This document shows, one piece after another, positions 21,963-30,876 of a DNA stretch of 64,000 bases (positions within the stretch are counted from its first letter, which is position 1; each line of letters starts with the position of its first letter). The position numbers were made by a program, and so were the translations under genes. The notes beneath the pieces are model-generated. The model was not told where the DNA came from, did not search any database, and saw only the letters and a list, made by a program, of their open reading frames with translations. The DNA lies in contig NZ_BOQE01000001.1 in NCBI RefSeq assembly GCF_023705585.1, positions 793,341 to 857,340 of the forward strand. Reading direction: 5' to 3'. Source of the stretch: Collibacillus ludicampi (GTDB taxonomy: Bacteria > Bacillota > Bacilli > Tumebacillales > BOQE01).

Positions 21963-22862
21963 TTAAAGAACACTTTGGCCTAAAAGAGAGCAAACCATCT
22001 CAACCGCCGTGCGTGCAGTCTTGTTTTCCTTATCGAGAATGGGATTGACCTCTACTACATCACAAGAAACCACTTTTCCGGATTGATACAACATTTCCAT
22101 CGCAAGATGGCCTTCCCGATAGGTAACGCCCCCAAGAACCGGCGTACCAACCCCCGGTGCCATATCCGGGTCGATCGAATCCAGATCGAGACTCAGATGG
22201 ATGCCGTCTGTGCCTTCTGAAGCAATGCGAATGGCTTCTTCCATCACCTTGCCGATACCCATCTTGTCCACTTCATGCATGGTGAAACAGGTAATGCCAT
22301 GCTGCTTAATCAATTCGCGTTCCTCCGGATCGACGGAACGAGCGCCTACGATGACCACGTTTTCCGGAGCAACCTTTGGAGAAAATCCGCCGATGTTGAT
22401 CAGATCTTCATGTCCGATTCCCAGGCTGCATGCGAGCGGCATCCCGTGAATGTTACCTGATGGTGTCGTTTCTGCGGTGTTGAAATCTGCGTGTGCATCG
22501 AACCAGATCACCCCGAGTTTTTTATAAACTTGGGTGAGGCCAGCGATACTGCCGATTGCGATGGAGTGATCGCCTCCCAAGATGATCGGAAAATGCCCCT
22601 CTTTTACGACGGCGGATACTTCCTTGCAGATGTCCTCGCTCACTTTGACTACAGCCGGAAGGTATTTCAATTTCTCGTTTTCAATCTTATATGTTTCTGC
22701 CGTGGGAACATGGAGGTTTCCGCGGTCTTCCACCTTATAACCGAGCCGCTTGATCCGTTCTTTCAAATTGGCGTAACGGATGGCACTGGGCCCCATATCC
22801 ACACCGCGTCTGTTTTGTCCAAGATCCATAGGTACCCCGATGATGCTGATCATTTTTTTCAT
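21963..22862 (-). CDS. rocF: Arginase
   Basis: A 299-residue Mn-dependent enzyme splitting arginine to ornithine and urea. Metal-binding motifs GGDHSIAIGS, DAHADFN and SLDLDSIDPDMAPGVGTPV are all present. The start at 22862 (MKKMISIIG) has AAAGGAG at a fitting distance, so an in-frame ATG further up is rejected. It is divergent from rocE and preceded by a good sigma-54 promoter. It feeds ornithine into the Roc pathway, the rest of which is not in this window. Confidence 0.97.
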   Translation of the reverse strand: MKKMISIIGVPMDLGQNRRGVDMGPSAIRYANLKERIKRLGYKVEDRGNLHVPTAETYKIENEKLKYLPAVVKVSEDICKEVSAVVKEGHFPIILGGDHSIAIGSIAGLTQVYKKLGVIWFDAHADFNTAETTPSGNIHGMPLACSLGIGHEDLINIGGFSPKVAPENVVIVGARSVDPEERELIKQHGITCFTMHEVDKMGIGKVMEEAIRIASEGTDGIHLSLDLDSIDPDMAPGVGTPVLGGVTYREGHLAMEMLYQSGKVVSCDVVEVNPILDKENKTARTAVEMVCSLLGQSVL

Positions 22863-22935
22863 CGCACATACTCCTTTTGAACACACGTTTTATCGTAAAG
22901 AAATGTTATGGCAATTTGATTTGCAAAATTTTCAT

Positions 22936-22952
22936 AGCAAGTTTTATGCCAA
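22936..22952 (-). promoter_or_regulatory. Sigma-54 promoter of rocF
   Basis: TTGGCATAAAACTTGCT on the minus strand. The GG (-24) and GC (-12) doublets are exactly 12 bases apart and the flanking bases match TGGCAY-N5-TTGCW. It lies 74 bases upstream of the rocF start. It agrees with the known SigL dependence of roc genes. Confidence 0.85.
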
Positions 22953-22983
22953 TCTTATTATGTCCTCTCTTTGGGGTTCAAGG

Positions 22984-23050
22984 TGCAAAAAGTTACGCAT
23001 CTTCCCCTTCTTTTTTGCAGTTTGTCAAAATTTTTGCATCCTCTTTTGCA
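22984..23050. promoter_or_regulatory. Candidate activator (RocR-type) binding region
   Basis: Between the two divergent sigma-54 promoters lies TGCAAAAAG (22984-22992) opposite CTTTTTTGCA (23010-23019). Further TTTTGCA copies lie at 23032-23038 and 23044-23050. Sigma-54 promoters need an upstream activator site, and this is the only repeated motif in the interval. The match to RocR sites is not verified. Confidence 0.4.
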
Positions 23051-23102
23051 TTTTTTTATGAATTGGAGAAGAAGAATATTGATAACTTTCTATGAATTTC
23101 TT

Positions 23103-23120
23103 TTGGAACGACTTTTGCAT
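23103..23120 (+). promoter_or_regulatory. Sigma-54 promoter of rocE
   Basis: TTGGAACGACTTTTGCAT: GG at 23105-23106 and GC at 23117-23118 with the required 12-base spacing. It lies about 80 bases upstream of the rocE start. Confidence 0.85.
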
Positions 23121-23200
23121 TAAAATTAGGAACGGATGGATCGCAAGATGGCTTACACGAATGATTTCCTTCTAAGACATAGGATCAAGGAGAATGATGC

Positions 23201-24604
23201 ATGAATCAGAAAAACGAATTAAAACGTACCATGACAAGCAGACATTTATTCATGATCTCCCTCGGCGGGGTGATCGGTTCCGGATTTTTTCTCGGTACCG
23301 GCTACACGATTAACCAAGCCGGGCCAGGAGGAGCCGTCCTGTCTTATATCGTCGGCGGTTTGATTATGTACTTGACGATGCTCTGCCTCGGAGAGTTGGC
23401 CGTTGCCATGCCGGTTTCCGGTTCGTTCCAAACGTACAGCACTCAATTTATCGGCCCGGGTTTTGGCTTCACCATCGGTTGGACCTATTGGCTCGGGTGG
23501 GCAGCTACGGTCGCTCTGGAGCTTGTTTCGGCAGGGACATTGATGCAAAGATGGTTTCCCCATACCCCTATCTGGGTCTGGTGCTCCGTGTTCGGCATTC
23601 TGCTCTTCGCTATCAATGCCCTTTCCGCGCGAAGTTTCGCGGAAACCGAATTCTGGTTTGCCAGTGTGAAAGTCACAGCGATCATTTTATTCATTATCCT
23701 TGGCGGCGCAGCGATGTTCGGTTTGATTCATATGAAAGGGAACACACCCGCCCCGATGCTATCGAACTTCTTGAGTGACGGACTCTTCCCCAACGGGTTT
23801 ACTGGGCTTCTCCTAACGATGATCACAGTGAACTTTTCATTCCAGGGAACCGAACTGATCGGTATCGCCGCGGGAGAAAGCCAAACGCCGGATCAGACGA
23901 TTCCTAGATCCATCAGAAATACGGTCTGGCGAACCATGTTTTTCTTCGTGCTCGCCATTTTCGTTCTCGCAGGACTCATTCCCTGGAAGCAGGCAGGGGT
24001 CATCGAGAGCCCGTTCGTCGTCGTATTCGATCAGATCGGGATTCCTTATGCGGCCGATCTCATGAACTTCGTCATTCTTACCGCTCTCTTGTCGGTGGCC
24101 AATTCGGGACTGTATGCGGCAACCCGGATGCTTTGGGCACTTTCGCAAAGTGACATGGCACCATCCGTTTTTGGCAGAACTACACAAAAGGGTATCCCGA
24201 TGAACGCCTTGCTCCTGACCATGGGAGTCGCTTGTCTCTCTTTGCTTTCCAGCGTCGTTGCTGAGAACACGATATATCTCTGGCTGATCTCCATTGCCGG
24301 ATTGGGGGCACAAGTCGGGTGGATTTCAATCACCGCCAGCCAATATGTTTTCCGTAAGCGTTTTCTTGCAGAAGGCGGCAAGCTTGAAGATCTTAAATTC
24401 CGCACGCCGCTCTATCCGTTCCTTCCCATCATTGGAACCGTACTGAATATCACCGTCTTGATCAGTATGGCCTTCGATAAGGACCAAAGAATCGCTTTAT
24501 ATTGCGGGATCCCTTTTATGCTCGCATGCTACCTCTATTATCACCTAAAAATTAAAAACAAAAAGAGCATACACGCTTTAAAAACCAGAGACACTCTCAC
24601 GTAA
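23201..24604 (+). CDS. rocE: Arginine/ornithine permease RocE
   Basis: A 467-residue APC-family transporter with about 12 membrane helices. Long stretches match the B. subtilis RocE pattern that I know: [56 protein letters not shown] and the C-terminal [12 protein letters not shown]. It imports arginine/ornithine. Good SD (AAGGAGA), own sigma-54 promoter and own terminator. It is divergent from rocF, so uptake and first degradation step can be co-induced. Confidence 0.93.
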   Translation: MNQKNELKRTMTSRHLFMISLGGVIGSGFFLGTGYTINQAGPGGAVLSYIVGGLIMYLTMLCLGELAVAMPVSGSFQTYSTQFIGPGFGFTIGWTYWLGWAATVALELVSAGTLMQRWFPHTPIWVWCSVFGILLFAINALSARSFAETEFWFASVKVTAIILFIILGGAAMFGLIHMKGNTPAPMLSNFLSDGLFPNGFTGLLLTMITVNFSFQGTELIGIAAGESQTPDQTIPRSIRNTVWRTMFFFVLAIFVLAGLIPWKQAGVIESPFVVVFDQIGIPYAADLMNFVILTALLSVANSGLYAATRMLWALSQSDMAPSVFGRTTQKGIPMNALLLTMGVACLSLLSSVVAENTIYLWLISIAGLGAQVGWISITASQYVFRKRFLAEGGKLEDLKFRTPLYPFLPIIGTVLNITVLISMAFDKDQRIALYCGIPFMLACYLYYHLKIKNKKSIHALKTRDTLT

Positions 24605-24616
24605 CACACTCATTTA

Positions 24617-24644
24617 AGAGGGGAAAGCTTCCCCTCTTTTTTTG
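24617..24644 (+). terminator. Intrinsic terminator of rocE
   Basis: AGAGGGGAA / TTCCCCTCT stem with a short AGC loop, followed by a run of T. Confidence 0.93.
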
Positions 24645-24683
24645 TAATTATACACGCGACACGCGCCAAAAGATTCGCCAAAT

Positions 24684-24713
24684 AAGAAAAAGGCACCTCA
24701 ATTTAAGGTGCCT
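24684..24713 (-). terminator. Terminator of the small-gene pair
   Basis: AGGCACCT / AGGTGCCT stem (24691-24698 with 24706-24713), then TTTTTCTT on the minus strand. The stop codon of the upstream 61-residue gene falls inside the hairpin loop. Confidence 0.88.
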
Positions 24714-24888
24714 CGTCTTGTTTAAACCCGATTTTATTTTCCGTCTTGCGCTCACCCTCACCTTCCGCAAAAGTACCTGCCTGCGGATCTGATGTTTGCG
24801 GATGGGGTGTTGTTTCTCCAATTTCAGGAAAATCCACTTCCGTGATTTCGTTCGGAATGTTTGTCGATTCAATTTCTGGAGTTTCCAT
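24703..24888 (-). CDS. Small acidic, proline-rich protein of unknown function
   Basis: 61 residues, rich in E, P and T, without hydrophobic segments; probably disordered and cytoplasmic. It starts METPEIEST and is preceded by GGGGAGG at a good distance, which rules in this start over the longer open frame. It follows a 34-residue zinc-ribbon-like gene on the same strand, and a terminator follows, so the two form a small operon. I do not recognise the family. Confidence 0.6.
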   Translation of the reverse strand: METPEIESTNIPNEITEVDFPEIGETTPHPQTSDPQAGTFAEGEGERKTENKIGFKQDEAP

Positions 24889-24943
24889 CGTGTGCCTCCC
24901 CGTAACGTTAGATGTGATACGAGGATTAGTATGACCGATGGAA

Positions 24944-25048
24944 TCAAACATATGAATGTTCTTCTTCGCAATCCTCACATCTATTGACGATCCGACGTTC
25001 TTCATCACCTTGATGGAATTGCCCGCAAGATAAGCAGATGTAGAACAT
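24944..25048 (-). CDS. 34-residue zinc-ribbon-like mini-protein
   Basis: The frame starts MFYICLSCGQFHQGDEE and continues to RCEDCEEEHSYV. The two CxxC knuckles (residues 5-8 and 24-27) are arranged as in a zinc ribbon, and there are additional histidines. AAGGAGGGA lies six bases before the ATG, a near-perfect ribosome binding site, which is the main reason to believe it. It lies upstream of the 61-residue acidic gene, with the same strand and a shared terminator. Function unknown; a metal-stabilised regulatory or spore mini-protein is one guess. Confidence 0.6.
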   Translation of the reverse strand: MFYICLSCGQFHQGDEERRIVNRCEDCEEEHSYV

Positions 25049-25192
25049 CAAGATCCCTCCTTAACCGATATATTTCATGATACGGTTAAAAAATCAATAG
25101 AAGTGAATGGATGTTCATTATTAGCAGTCACTTATTATATAACATGGAACATAATCAGCGCAAATGTAAATTCCGGTAAATCGACATTTGCT

Positions 25193-26734
25193 TTATTTTA
25201 GACCGAATTCCTCGATCGCTTGTTGTAAAGTACCTTTCGTCTCGATTTTCCCCGTCAATGAGATCCCCATATTGATCATTGTGTTCGCGATTTCCGGGCG
25301 AATACCCGTGACGACCGCCTTGCAGCCCATTAAACTGATTCCCTCTACAATCCGGAACAAATGACCGACTACCGCGGTATCCATAATAGCGACACCAGAC
25401 AGATCGATGATAATCCTCTCTGTTTTCAAAGTGGAAATTTGTGTTAATGCTCGCTCCTGAATTCTCTTGGCCCGATATGTATCCACCGTTCCCAAGATGG
25501 GCAATACTGCCATTGTCGAAGATATCGGTATGATGGGAACCGTTAAATCATCAATGATCTCGCGTTGAGCACGGAGAAGTTCATCCTTATATTCGATATA
25601 ACTTGAAAAGTAATGCATGATATACGTGTCAAACAACGAATTCGTTTTCCTCTCCAGTTGAAAGAAGTTCTCTTTATCAAGGTCGACTTGTTTAAAATAT
25701 TGGTGCAGAATTTCCCAATATACTTTTCGTTTCGTCTGGATCAATTCCAGGAGAACCACTAAAGGAATATCCGTTTTCGCTCCGATTTGTCCGCGTTCCT
25801 TGGCAAGAACGACAAGTTCATGTTGTCTGCCTTCAACTAGAAAATGAATCATTTTCTGAAACGTCTCAAAGACATTTTTACTAAAACGAGAATCTACTTG
25901 TTGCAATAGATCTTTCACCTGTGTGCTCAACGTCTCATGAATTCGATCTTCATTCTGAAGAATAAAGTCCCGCAAACTTTGTCCGCTTATGTACTGCAAT
26001 TGCATATCAATCACTCCATCCTCGAGTCTCAATGTGACGGGAAATATAATCGTAAATGTGGTTCCTTTCCCTTCCTTGCTCTTTACATCGATGGTCGCGC
26101 CATGTTGGTAGATCGTTGAAAAGACTTGCGCGAGTCCCATTCCAGTCCCGTTCTCCTTCATCGAGAAAAAGGGGGTCCCCAAGAGCGAGAGTTTTTCCTC
26201 AGGAATACCGATCCCCGTATCCTGAATGGTTACATACACCGAATCTCCCATTCGATAATGTTGAATCGAGATGGTTCCTCGGTCGGGAATCGCTTCAAAC
26301 GCGTTCTTCAGCAAGTTAAAGAACGCTTTTTTCAACTGATTGCGTTTCCCGTAAATCATCTGGTCCGTATTGAGAAAGTGTTTTTCGATATGTACCCTGT
26401 ATATCTGATCTTGAAACAAGTAAAGAATCGCTTCCAACTCAGAACAAAGATTGACGGCCACAAACGGCTCATCATCCAAATCAGGTTTTGCAACTTCCAA
26501 TAAATTTTGAAGAGTCGATATCGCTCTCTCCAATTCCGAAGATGCAGTCTCCAAAAAAGCGTGAGGAGATTCCTTCTGCATCAATTGCAGAAATCCTTTC
26601 ACCGCTGTCAACGGGTTGCGGACTTCATGCGCGATTCCGGCCGCCATTTGACCAATGGAGGCCAAACGACTCAACGTGTGATCTGTATCCTGCACCGATT
26701 GATTTTCAGACTGACTCTTAGACCGCAACGACAT
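25193..26734 (-). CDS. Histidine kinase fused to an RsbR-type STAS module
   Basis: 513 residues. The first ~250 form a soluble histidine kinase: AGIAHEVRNPLTAVKG with the phospho-accepting His at residue 36, the N box KKAFFNLLKNAFEAI, DTGIGIP and GTGMGLAQ. This is the PAS-less core of sporulation-type kinases. Residues ~255-395 are helical like the globin-like N-domain of RsbR proteins. The C-terminus is a STAS domain with IIDLSGVAIMDTAVVGHLF and TGIRPEIANTMINMGI, the two segments that carry the phosphorylatable residues of RsbR (a serine and a threonine are present). No transmembrane helix. It stands alone, without a response regulator beside it. It may link the phosphorelay to a stressosome-like complex. 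Confidence 0.85.
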   Translation of the reverse strand: MSLRSKSQSENQSVQDTDHTLSRLASIGQMAAGIAHEVRNPLTAVKGFLQLMQKESPHAFLETASSELERAISTLQNLLEVAKPDLDDEPFVAVNLCSELEAILYLFQDQIYRVHIEKHFLNTDQMIYGKRNQLKKAFFNLLKNAFEAIPDRGTISIQHYRMGDSVYVTIQDTGIGIPEEKLSLLGTPFFSMKENGTGMGLAQVFSTIYQHGATIDVKSKEGKGTTFTIIFPVTLRLEDGVIDMQLQYISGQSLRDFILQNEDRIHETLSTQVKDLLQQVDSRFSKNVFETFQKMIHFLVEGRQHELVVLAKERGQIGAKTDIPLVVLLELIQTKRKVYWEILHQYFKQVDLDKENFFQLERKTNSLFDTYIMHYFSSYIEYKDELLRAQREIIDDLTVPIIPISSTMAVLPILGTVDTYRAKRIQERALTQISTLKTERIIIDLSGVAIMDTAVVGHLFRIVEGISLMGCKAVVTGIRPEIANTMINMGISLTGKIETKGTLQQAIEEFGLK

Positions 26735-26995
26735 TCGTCCTCCCTTATCGAGGCAAATTAAAACGACCGTTCAGATGTTTGTTTTCTTTCAAATCAGAAA
26801 AATATACATCTTGTCCCTACATTTGTACGATCTGATTCTATTTTTATCATACTAGAATCAATTATATCATGAATTTCGGTCTAATAGAGAAATATCTACG
26901 ATTAAAGAAGGAAAATCAGGAATATTCTCTAAAAAGTGAGAGTGGGAGAAGAGTGAGAATGAATCGCTGCCCAGAGAAGAAGGAAGCACATTCCG
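26735..26995. other. Intergenic region upstream of the kinase-STAS gene
   Basis: It holds the promoter region of the kinase-STAS gene (AT-rich, 26800-26870). I see no convincing gene or RNA; the plus-strand frame here (26869-27120) lacks a ribosome site and runs through a terminator. Confidence 0.5.
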
Positions 26996-27032
26996 AAAAA
27001 AAACGGCCTTCGCAGACGAGGGCCGTTTTTGT
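26996..27032 (-). terminator. Intrinsic terminator of the SteT-like permease
   Basis: AAACGGCC / GGCCGTTT stem (27001-27008 with 27021-27028), followed on the minus strand by a run of T. The plus strand also ends in T, so it can act in both directions. Confidence 0.88.
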
Positions 27033-27059
27033 TTTCAATGCCGAAACACATCTACTTTT

Positions 27060-28400
27060 CTATCGATTAGACGGGGAATCAACCAGTATCTGTGCTTCCG
27101 AACGGTTTAACAACAGATAGAGCGGTAACCCAATGAGTGTCAAAGCGATCGCAAACATGGTGTCACTCGGATTGGTCATCACTGTGCTAACGATCACATA
27201 TCCCGAGCCGATGATCGCGAGAATCGGGGTGATCGGATAGAGGGGAACACTGTAAATCCGCGCTTTTCCTGGATTTCGTTTGCGCAGGATAAAGGCCGCG
27301 AGGAATGCTTGAATATAGAATATGTAAATCGCGAAGATGGCGATATCGGATAACCGATCAGGATTCCCTAGCAACATGAGCAAGATGGCGATCATTGTTT
27401 CAAGAAGGATCGCAAAAACGGGTGTCCCGAATCTTTCATGCACCTTCGACAAGACACGGGAAAACGGAAGTTGTGCCCGCTCCGCCATCGCAAAGGGGAT
27501 GCGCGGGAAAGTGAAAATCTTTCCATTTAGGCAGCCAAAAATCGATATGAGAATACCGATGGGAATCAGTTTCCCCCCGATCTCCCCGAACAGCAACGAT
27601 GCCGCTTGGCTCGCGGCGTTGTCGCCCAAAGCCACGATTTGATCGGCCGACAATACATGAAGTAAGGCGACGTTGACAGACAGATAGGCGACGATGACAA
27701 CGGCTAATCCCCCGATGATCGCACGGGGCAACATCTTTGCGGGATTTTTCATTTCACCCGCCACAAGTCCGATAAGGATCCACCCGTCATACGCCCACAA
27801 CGTGGCAAGAATCGCTACCCCCATATTTGTTTGTGAAGACAATTCACCTGTATTCCAAAGTTGCCCATGTCCCTTCCAGATGCCGAAGATCGCGATCAAA
27901 GCGATTGGCATTAACTTACCGAGCGTAGCAGCTGTTTGAATCCATCCTCCCCATTTGGCACCGAGGCTATTCATCACTGCCAAAAAGACGATGGCAGCAA
28001 TCCCGATCGACGTCTTCCACCCATCCGCCATTCCGAACATATGAATCACTAAGGATCCAAAATATAACCCTAACGCTCCGATGACGGCAGGGCCGTAAAT
28101 GATCGTTTGCACCCAACCGCTCATGAACCCCCATATTTTCCCATACACTTCTTCCAGATACACATACAGCCCTCCCGTCTTCGGGATCTGTGTACTTACT
28201 TCCGCGATCGTCAATCCCGCCGCCAATGTGAGAAGACCTCCAAGCACCCAGGCGAGCAAAGCCATTGAGGGATCTCCTGCAGATGCGATCACTTTTCCCG
28301 GTTTCATGAAAATTCCGGAACCGATCACCGTACCGATGACGATCGATATGGAAACCGTAAGGCCGATCTCTTTACGCAACTGTCCTTCCAGATTGTTCAT
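27060..28400 (-). CDS. Amino acid permease, L-type (SteT-like serine/threonine exchanger)
   Basis: 446 residues, about 12 membrane helices, APC superfamily. IGLTVSISIVIGTVIGSGIFMKPG is the substrate-binding helix 1. PKTGGLYVYLEEVYG, WAYDGWILIGLVAGEMKNPAKMLPRAI and the C-terminal LPLYLLLNRSE fit the LAT family, including B. subtilis SteT. It probably exchanges neutral amino acids. GGAGG lies eight bases before the second of two adjacent ATGs, which I take as the start. Monocistronic. Confidence 0.87.
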   Translation of the reverse strand: MNNLEGQLRKEIGLTVSISIVIGTVIGSGIFMKPGKVIASAGDPSMALLAWVLGGLLTLAAGLTIAEVSTQIPKTGGLYVYLEEVYGKIWGFMSGWVQTIIYGPAVIGALGLYFGSLVIHMFGMADGWKTSIGIAAIVFLAVMNSLGAKWGGWIQTAATLGKLMPIALIAIFGIWKGHGQLWNTGELSSQTNMGVAILATLWAYDGWILIGLVAGEMKNPAKMLPRAIIGGLAVVIVAYLSVNVALLHVLSADQIVALGDNAASQAASLLFGEIGGKLIPIGILISIFGCLNGKIFTFPRIPFAMAERAQLPFSRVLSKVHERFGTPVFAILLETMIAILLMLLGNPDRLSDIAIFAIYIFYIQAFLAAFILRKRNPGKARIYSVPLYPITPILAIIGSGYVIVSTVMTNPSDTMFAIALTLIGLPLYLLLNRSEAQILVDSPSNR

Positions 28401-28561
28401 CATGTCCACCTCCAACATACACTACTCACTAATGTCCTCTGTATAAATACATAAGTCCTCTGCAAGAGTACTACTGTATCTTATCATAGATCGATTCATA
28501 GAGATTAATTTTTCATTTAGAAAGATTATTTTGATTAAGTTAAATTGAATTTAAAATAAAA

Positions 28562-28585
28562 CAAAAAAGACCCCATAATGGGGTC
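28562..28585 (-). terminator. Intrinsic terminator after the spoVAF pair
   Basis: GACCCCAT / ATGGGGTC stem (28569-28576 with 28578-28585), then six T on the minus strand. Confidence 0.93.
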
Positions 28586-28592
28586 ACAAGTT

Positions 28593-28766
28593 TCACGAGT
28601 AATGTTTGTCTTTCTTTCTAAACCATTTCGGTAAAAGCTTGGGATGTGTGGCCTCCTCAATGAGCTTGGGTACATCAATCACGTCGAGGCCTTCTTTCTC
28701 GCCGTACACTTCAAGTCCCTCTCCCGGGATCTCCTGATGTAAATCCCTTTCCCTTTCATCCGGCAC
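28593..28766 (-). CDS. Small protein downstream of spoVAF, unknown function
   Basis: 57 residues, charged, ending PKLLPKWFRKKDKHYS. The frame is open to 28826, but GGAGGTGAT lies eight bases before the GTG at 28766, which decides the start (M-P-D-E-R-E-R-D). It follows the SpoVAF-type gene with a 102-base gap and shares its terminator, so a spore-related role is inferred from position only. Confidence 0.55.
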   Translation of the reverse strand: MPDERERDLHQEIPGEGLEVYGEKEGLDVIDVPKLIEEATHPKLLPKWFRKKDKHYS

Positions 28767-28868
28767 TAGGATCACCTCCTCGCGCTCAGAACTAGTATGT
28801 TCTGACCGGGTTCGTTTTATCGGCACGTCCTACCGGATCGGCTATACCAGTAACCTTGAACGTTCGTT

Positions 28869-30392
28869 CTACTTTCTCGTCGGATCGATCGGACGAAAGA
28901 TGGAGGGACGATGTGCTTTGTTTTTGAAAGGTTGCCGAAACAGAATATCTTGAAAAGCTTCCCAATTAAAGGGAATCAGTGGCCAAAGATACGGGATTCC
29001 GAACGCTCGTTTCCGTAACAAACCGATAAACAGAATGATGATTCCGATCAAAAATCCCAACCAACCGAGATGAAACACGCTGAAAATCCCTGTGATCAGA
29101 ATCAGAAAGACACGAGCCACCCGATTCGCATTCGATAACTCCAATGATGCGGTCGCATATTGCGTCATCGCACACATCGTCGTGTAGACAAGCACATCCG
29201 TATCGAAAAGTTTCGCTTTAACGGCCAGTTGACTGAAAATGACGGCTGACACAAAGCCGATCGCCGACGCCATCGGTACAGGTGTATTGACCACGGCACG
29301 ACGAAAGATATCGACCCCAAATTCCAGAATGAGCAATTGAAGCGTCAGCGGGATTTGGCTTTCATTGTCCGGGTTAATAAACATCAGCCATTGCGGTAAT
29401 GCCGTTCCGAGTCCCACTAACGCCAGCCACAAAGGACTCAAGAAAATGGAGATAATTAGCGATCCCAATAAGGCCAAACGAAAATACGTCCCCGCAAAAG
29501 GCGATAAATGATAATCGTCTGGATGTTGAACATGTTGTAAAAACACGCATGGAAGAATCAACGCCTCAGGCGTCGTATCGATGATGACAACAATCTGTCC
29601 TTCCAAAAGTGCCGTCGCGGCAACATCTGGACGCTCTGTCAAGCGAACGGAGGGATAAATATTCCACTTCGTCTTCTGGTCTGTCAAATAATCGATCAAA
29701 GCCCCGTCCGCCATCGGGATGCCATCGATGTCGATCGCCTTGATCTGCTTTCGAATCTCATCGATCAGTTGAGGATTGGTGATGTCTGCGATATAAAGCA
29801 GACTGACATCCGTTTTCGAGCGTTTACCCACTCGAAACAGTTCAATGCGAAGTTTCGGGTCACGGAGGCGGCGACGAATTAACGCCGTATTCGTAAGCAT
29901 CGTTTCTGTGAAGCCATCCCTCGGCCCGCGAACCACCCGTTCAACTTCGGGTTCAGACGGGTTGCGAGACGGATACACGCGCGTATCGATGATGAGCGCT
30001 TCTTGCAGGCCATCGAAAAGGAAAACGATTGGGCCGGATAAGATAAAATACAGGATGTCCCGCATATTCGATGCTGTCGAAACCTGGACAAATGAAATGT
30101 GCGTATTCAGATAGGATTGTAACTTTTGAATTTCAATCTTGTCATGTTCGGACACGTATTCTTCCATGATTCGGGAAACATCTTTCAAAATGTTTACTAA
30201 GCTCTGTGTGTAAAAAAAACCATTTATACAATAGGAATACATGCGTATTCCGCCGAAATGAAATTCTTTGTGAATGATATCCCAGCTTATATCCGCCCCA
30301 AGCAGTTCATTGAGCAAGTGAATATTTTCATCCAAATGGATACAGGGTTTCTCGGGGAGCGTAGATTCTGAAATCACACAAAAAACCCCCAA
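28869..30392 (-). CDS. spoVAF: Spore germination protein of the GerA A-subunit family, SpoVAF-like
   Basis: Up to 507 residues. A soluble N-terminal part carries IVFLFDGLQEALIIDTR and VVRGPRDGFTETMLTNTALIRRRLRD, the GerAA/SpoVAF signature. A C-terminal membrane domain of 4-6 helices follows (about 300-470). RSKTDVSLLYIADI and TERPDVAATALLEGQIVVIIDT fit SpoVAF more than nutrient-receptor A subunits, and no B or C subunit genes are adjacent. SpoVAF is an inner spore membrane protein that amplifies germinant-receptor ion release. A TTG start at 30392 lacks a good ribosome site; GTG at 30377 is an alternative. Isolation from the spoVA operon is unusual. Confidence 0.75.
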   Translation of the reverse strand: MGVFCVISESTLPEKPCIHLDENIHLLNELLGADISWDIIHKEFHFGGIRMYSYCINGFFYTQSLVNILKDVSRIMEEYVSEHDKIEIQKLQSYLNTHISFVQVSTASNMRDILYFILSGPIVFLFDGLQEALIIDTRVYPSRNPSEPEVERVVRGPRDGFTETMLTNTALIRRRLRDPKLRIELFRVGKRSKTDVSLLYIADITNPQLIDEIRKQIKAIDIDGIPMADGALIDYLTDQKTKWNIYPSVRLTERPDVAATALLEGQIVVIIDTTPEALILPCVFLQHVQHPDDYHLSPFAGTYFRLALLGSLIISIFLSPLWLALVGLGTALPQWLMFINPDNESQIPLTLQLLILEFGVDIFRRAVVNTPVPMASAIGFVSAVIFSQLAVKAKLFDTDVLVYTTMCAMTQYATASLELSNANRVARVFLILITGIFSVFHLGWLGFLIGIIILFIGLLRKRAFGIPYLWPLIPFNWEAFQDILFRQPFKNKAHRPSIFRPIDPTRK

Positions 30393-30483
30393 TCCGTATC
30401 GTAAACTCGTACCCAGTATTTCTCTGATGGAGTGCTGTTATGTACAAAATGCAGTATACTCTTTCCATATGGAGGTGAATCCT

Positions 30484-30876
30484 GTGAAAACATTTGTCAA
30501 GGGAACTGTACAGGTGGTTTTCCTCATCGTGTTTTCGCTTGCAGGAAACTTCTTGGCAAAGATTCTGCACGTAGATATTCCTGGCAGTATTCTTGGTTTG
30601 GCTCTGCTTTTCCTGTTGTTACACTTCAAACTCATTCGTGTCGAGTGGGTAGAATTAGGCGCTAGCTGGTTACTTGCAGAAATGCTTCTTTTTTTTATTC
30701 CGCCAGCGGTCGGTATCATACAATACACGGATTTGATAGCCCGTATGGGTCTCGGAGTTGTTTTCGTTATCATCTTCAGTACTCTTATTGTCATGATCTG
30801 CACAGGCTGGTTCGCCGAACTACTCTACCATCGCAGAAAGGAAAAAAGACATGGAAGGACACTGGGGAATCATTAG
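30484..30876 (+). CDS. cidA: CidA/LrgA-family holin-like membrane protein
   Basis: 130 residues with four predicted membrane helices. DIPGSILGLALLFLLLHFKLI and LLFFIPPAVGIIQY are the CidA/LrgA family motifs. These proteins modulate murein hydrolase activity and small-molecule (pyruvate/acetate-related) export. The GTG start is set by GGAGGTGA seven bases upstream. The next gene, lrgB, overlaps its end by 26 bases. Confidence 0.92.
   Translation: MKTFVKGTVQVVFLIVFSLAGNFLAKILHVDIPGSILGLALLFLLLHFKLIRVEWVELGASWLLAEMLLFFIPPAVGIIQYTDLIARMGLGVVFVIIFSTLIVMICTGWFAELLYHRRKEKRHGRTLGNH

Noticed and set aside
26869..27120. Plus-strand open frame of 83 codons
   Set aside because: No ribosome binding site, low coding quality, and it runs through the bidirectional terminator at 26996-27032.
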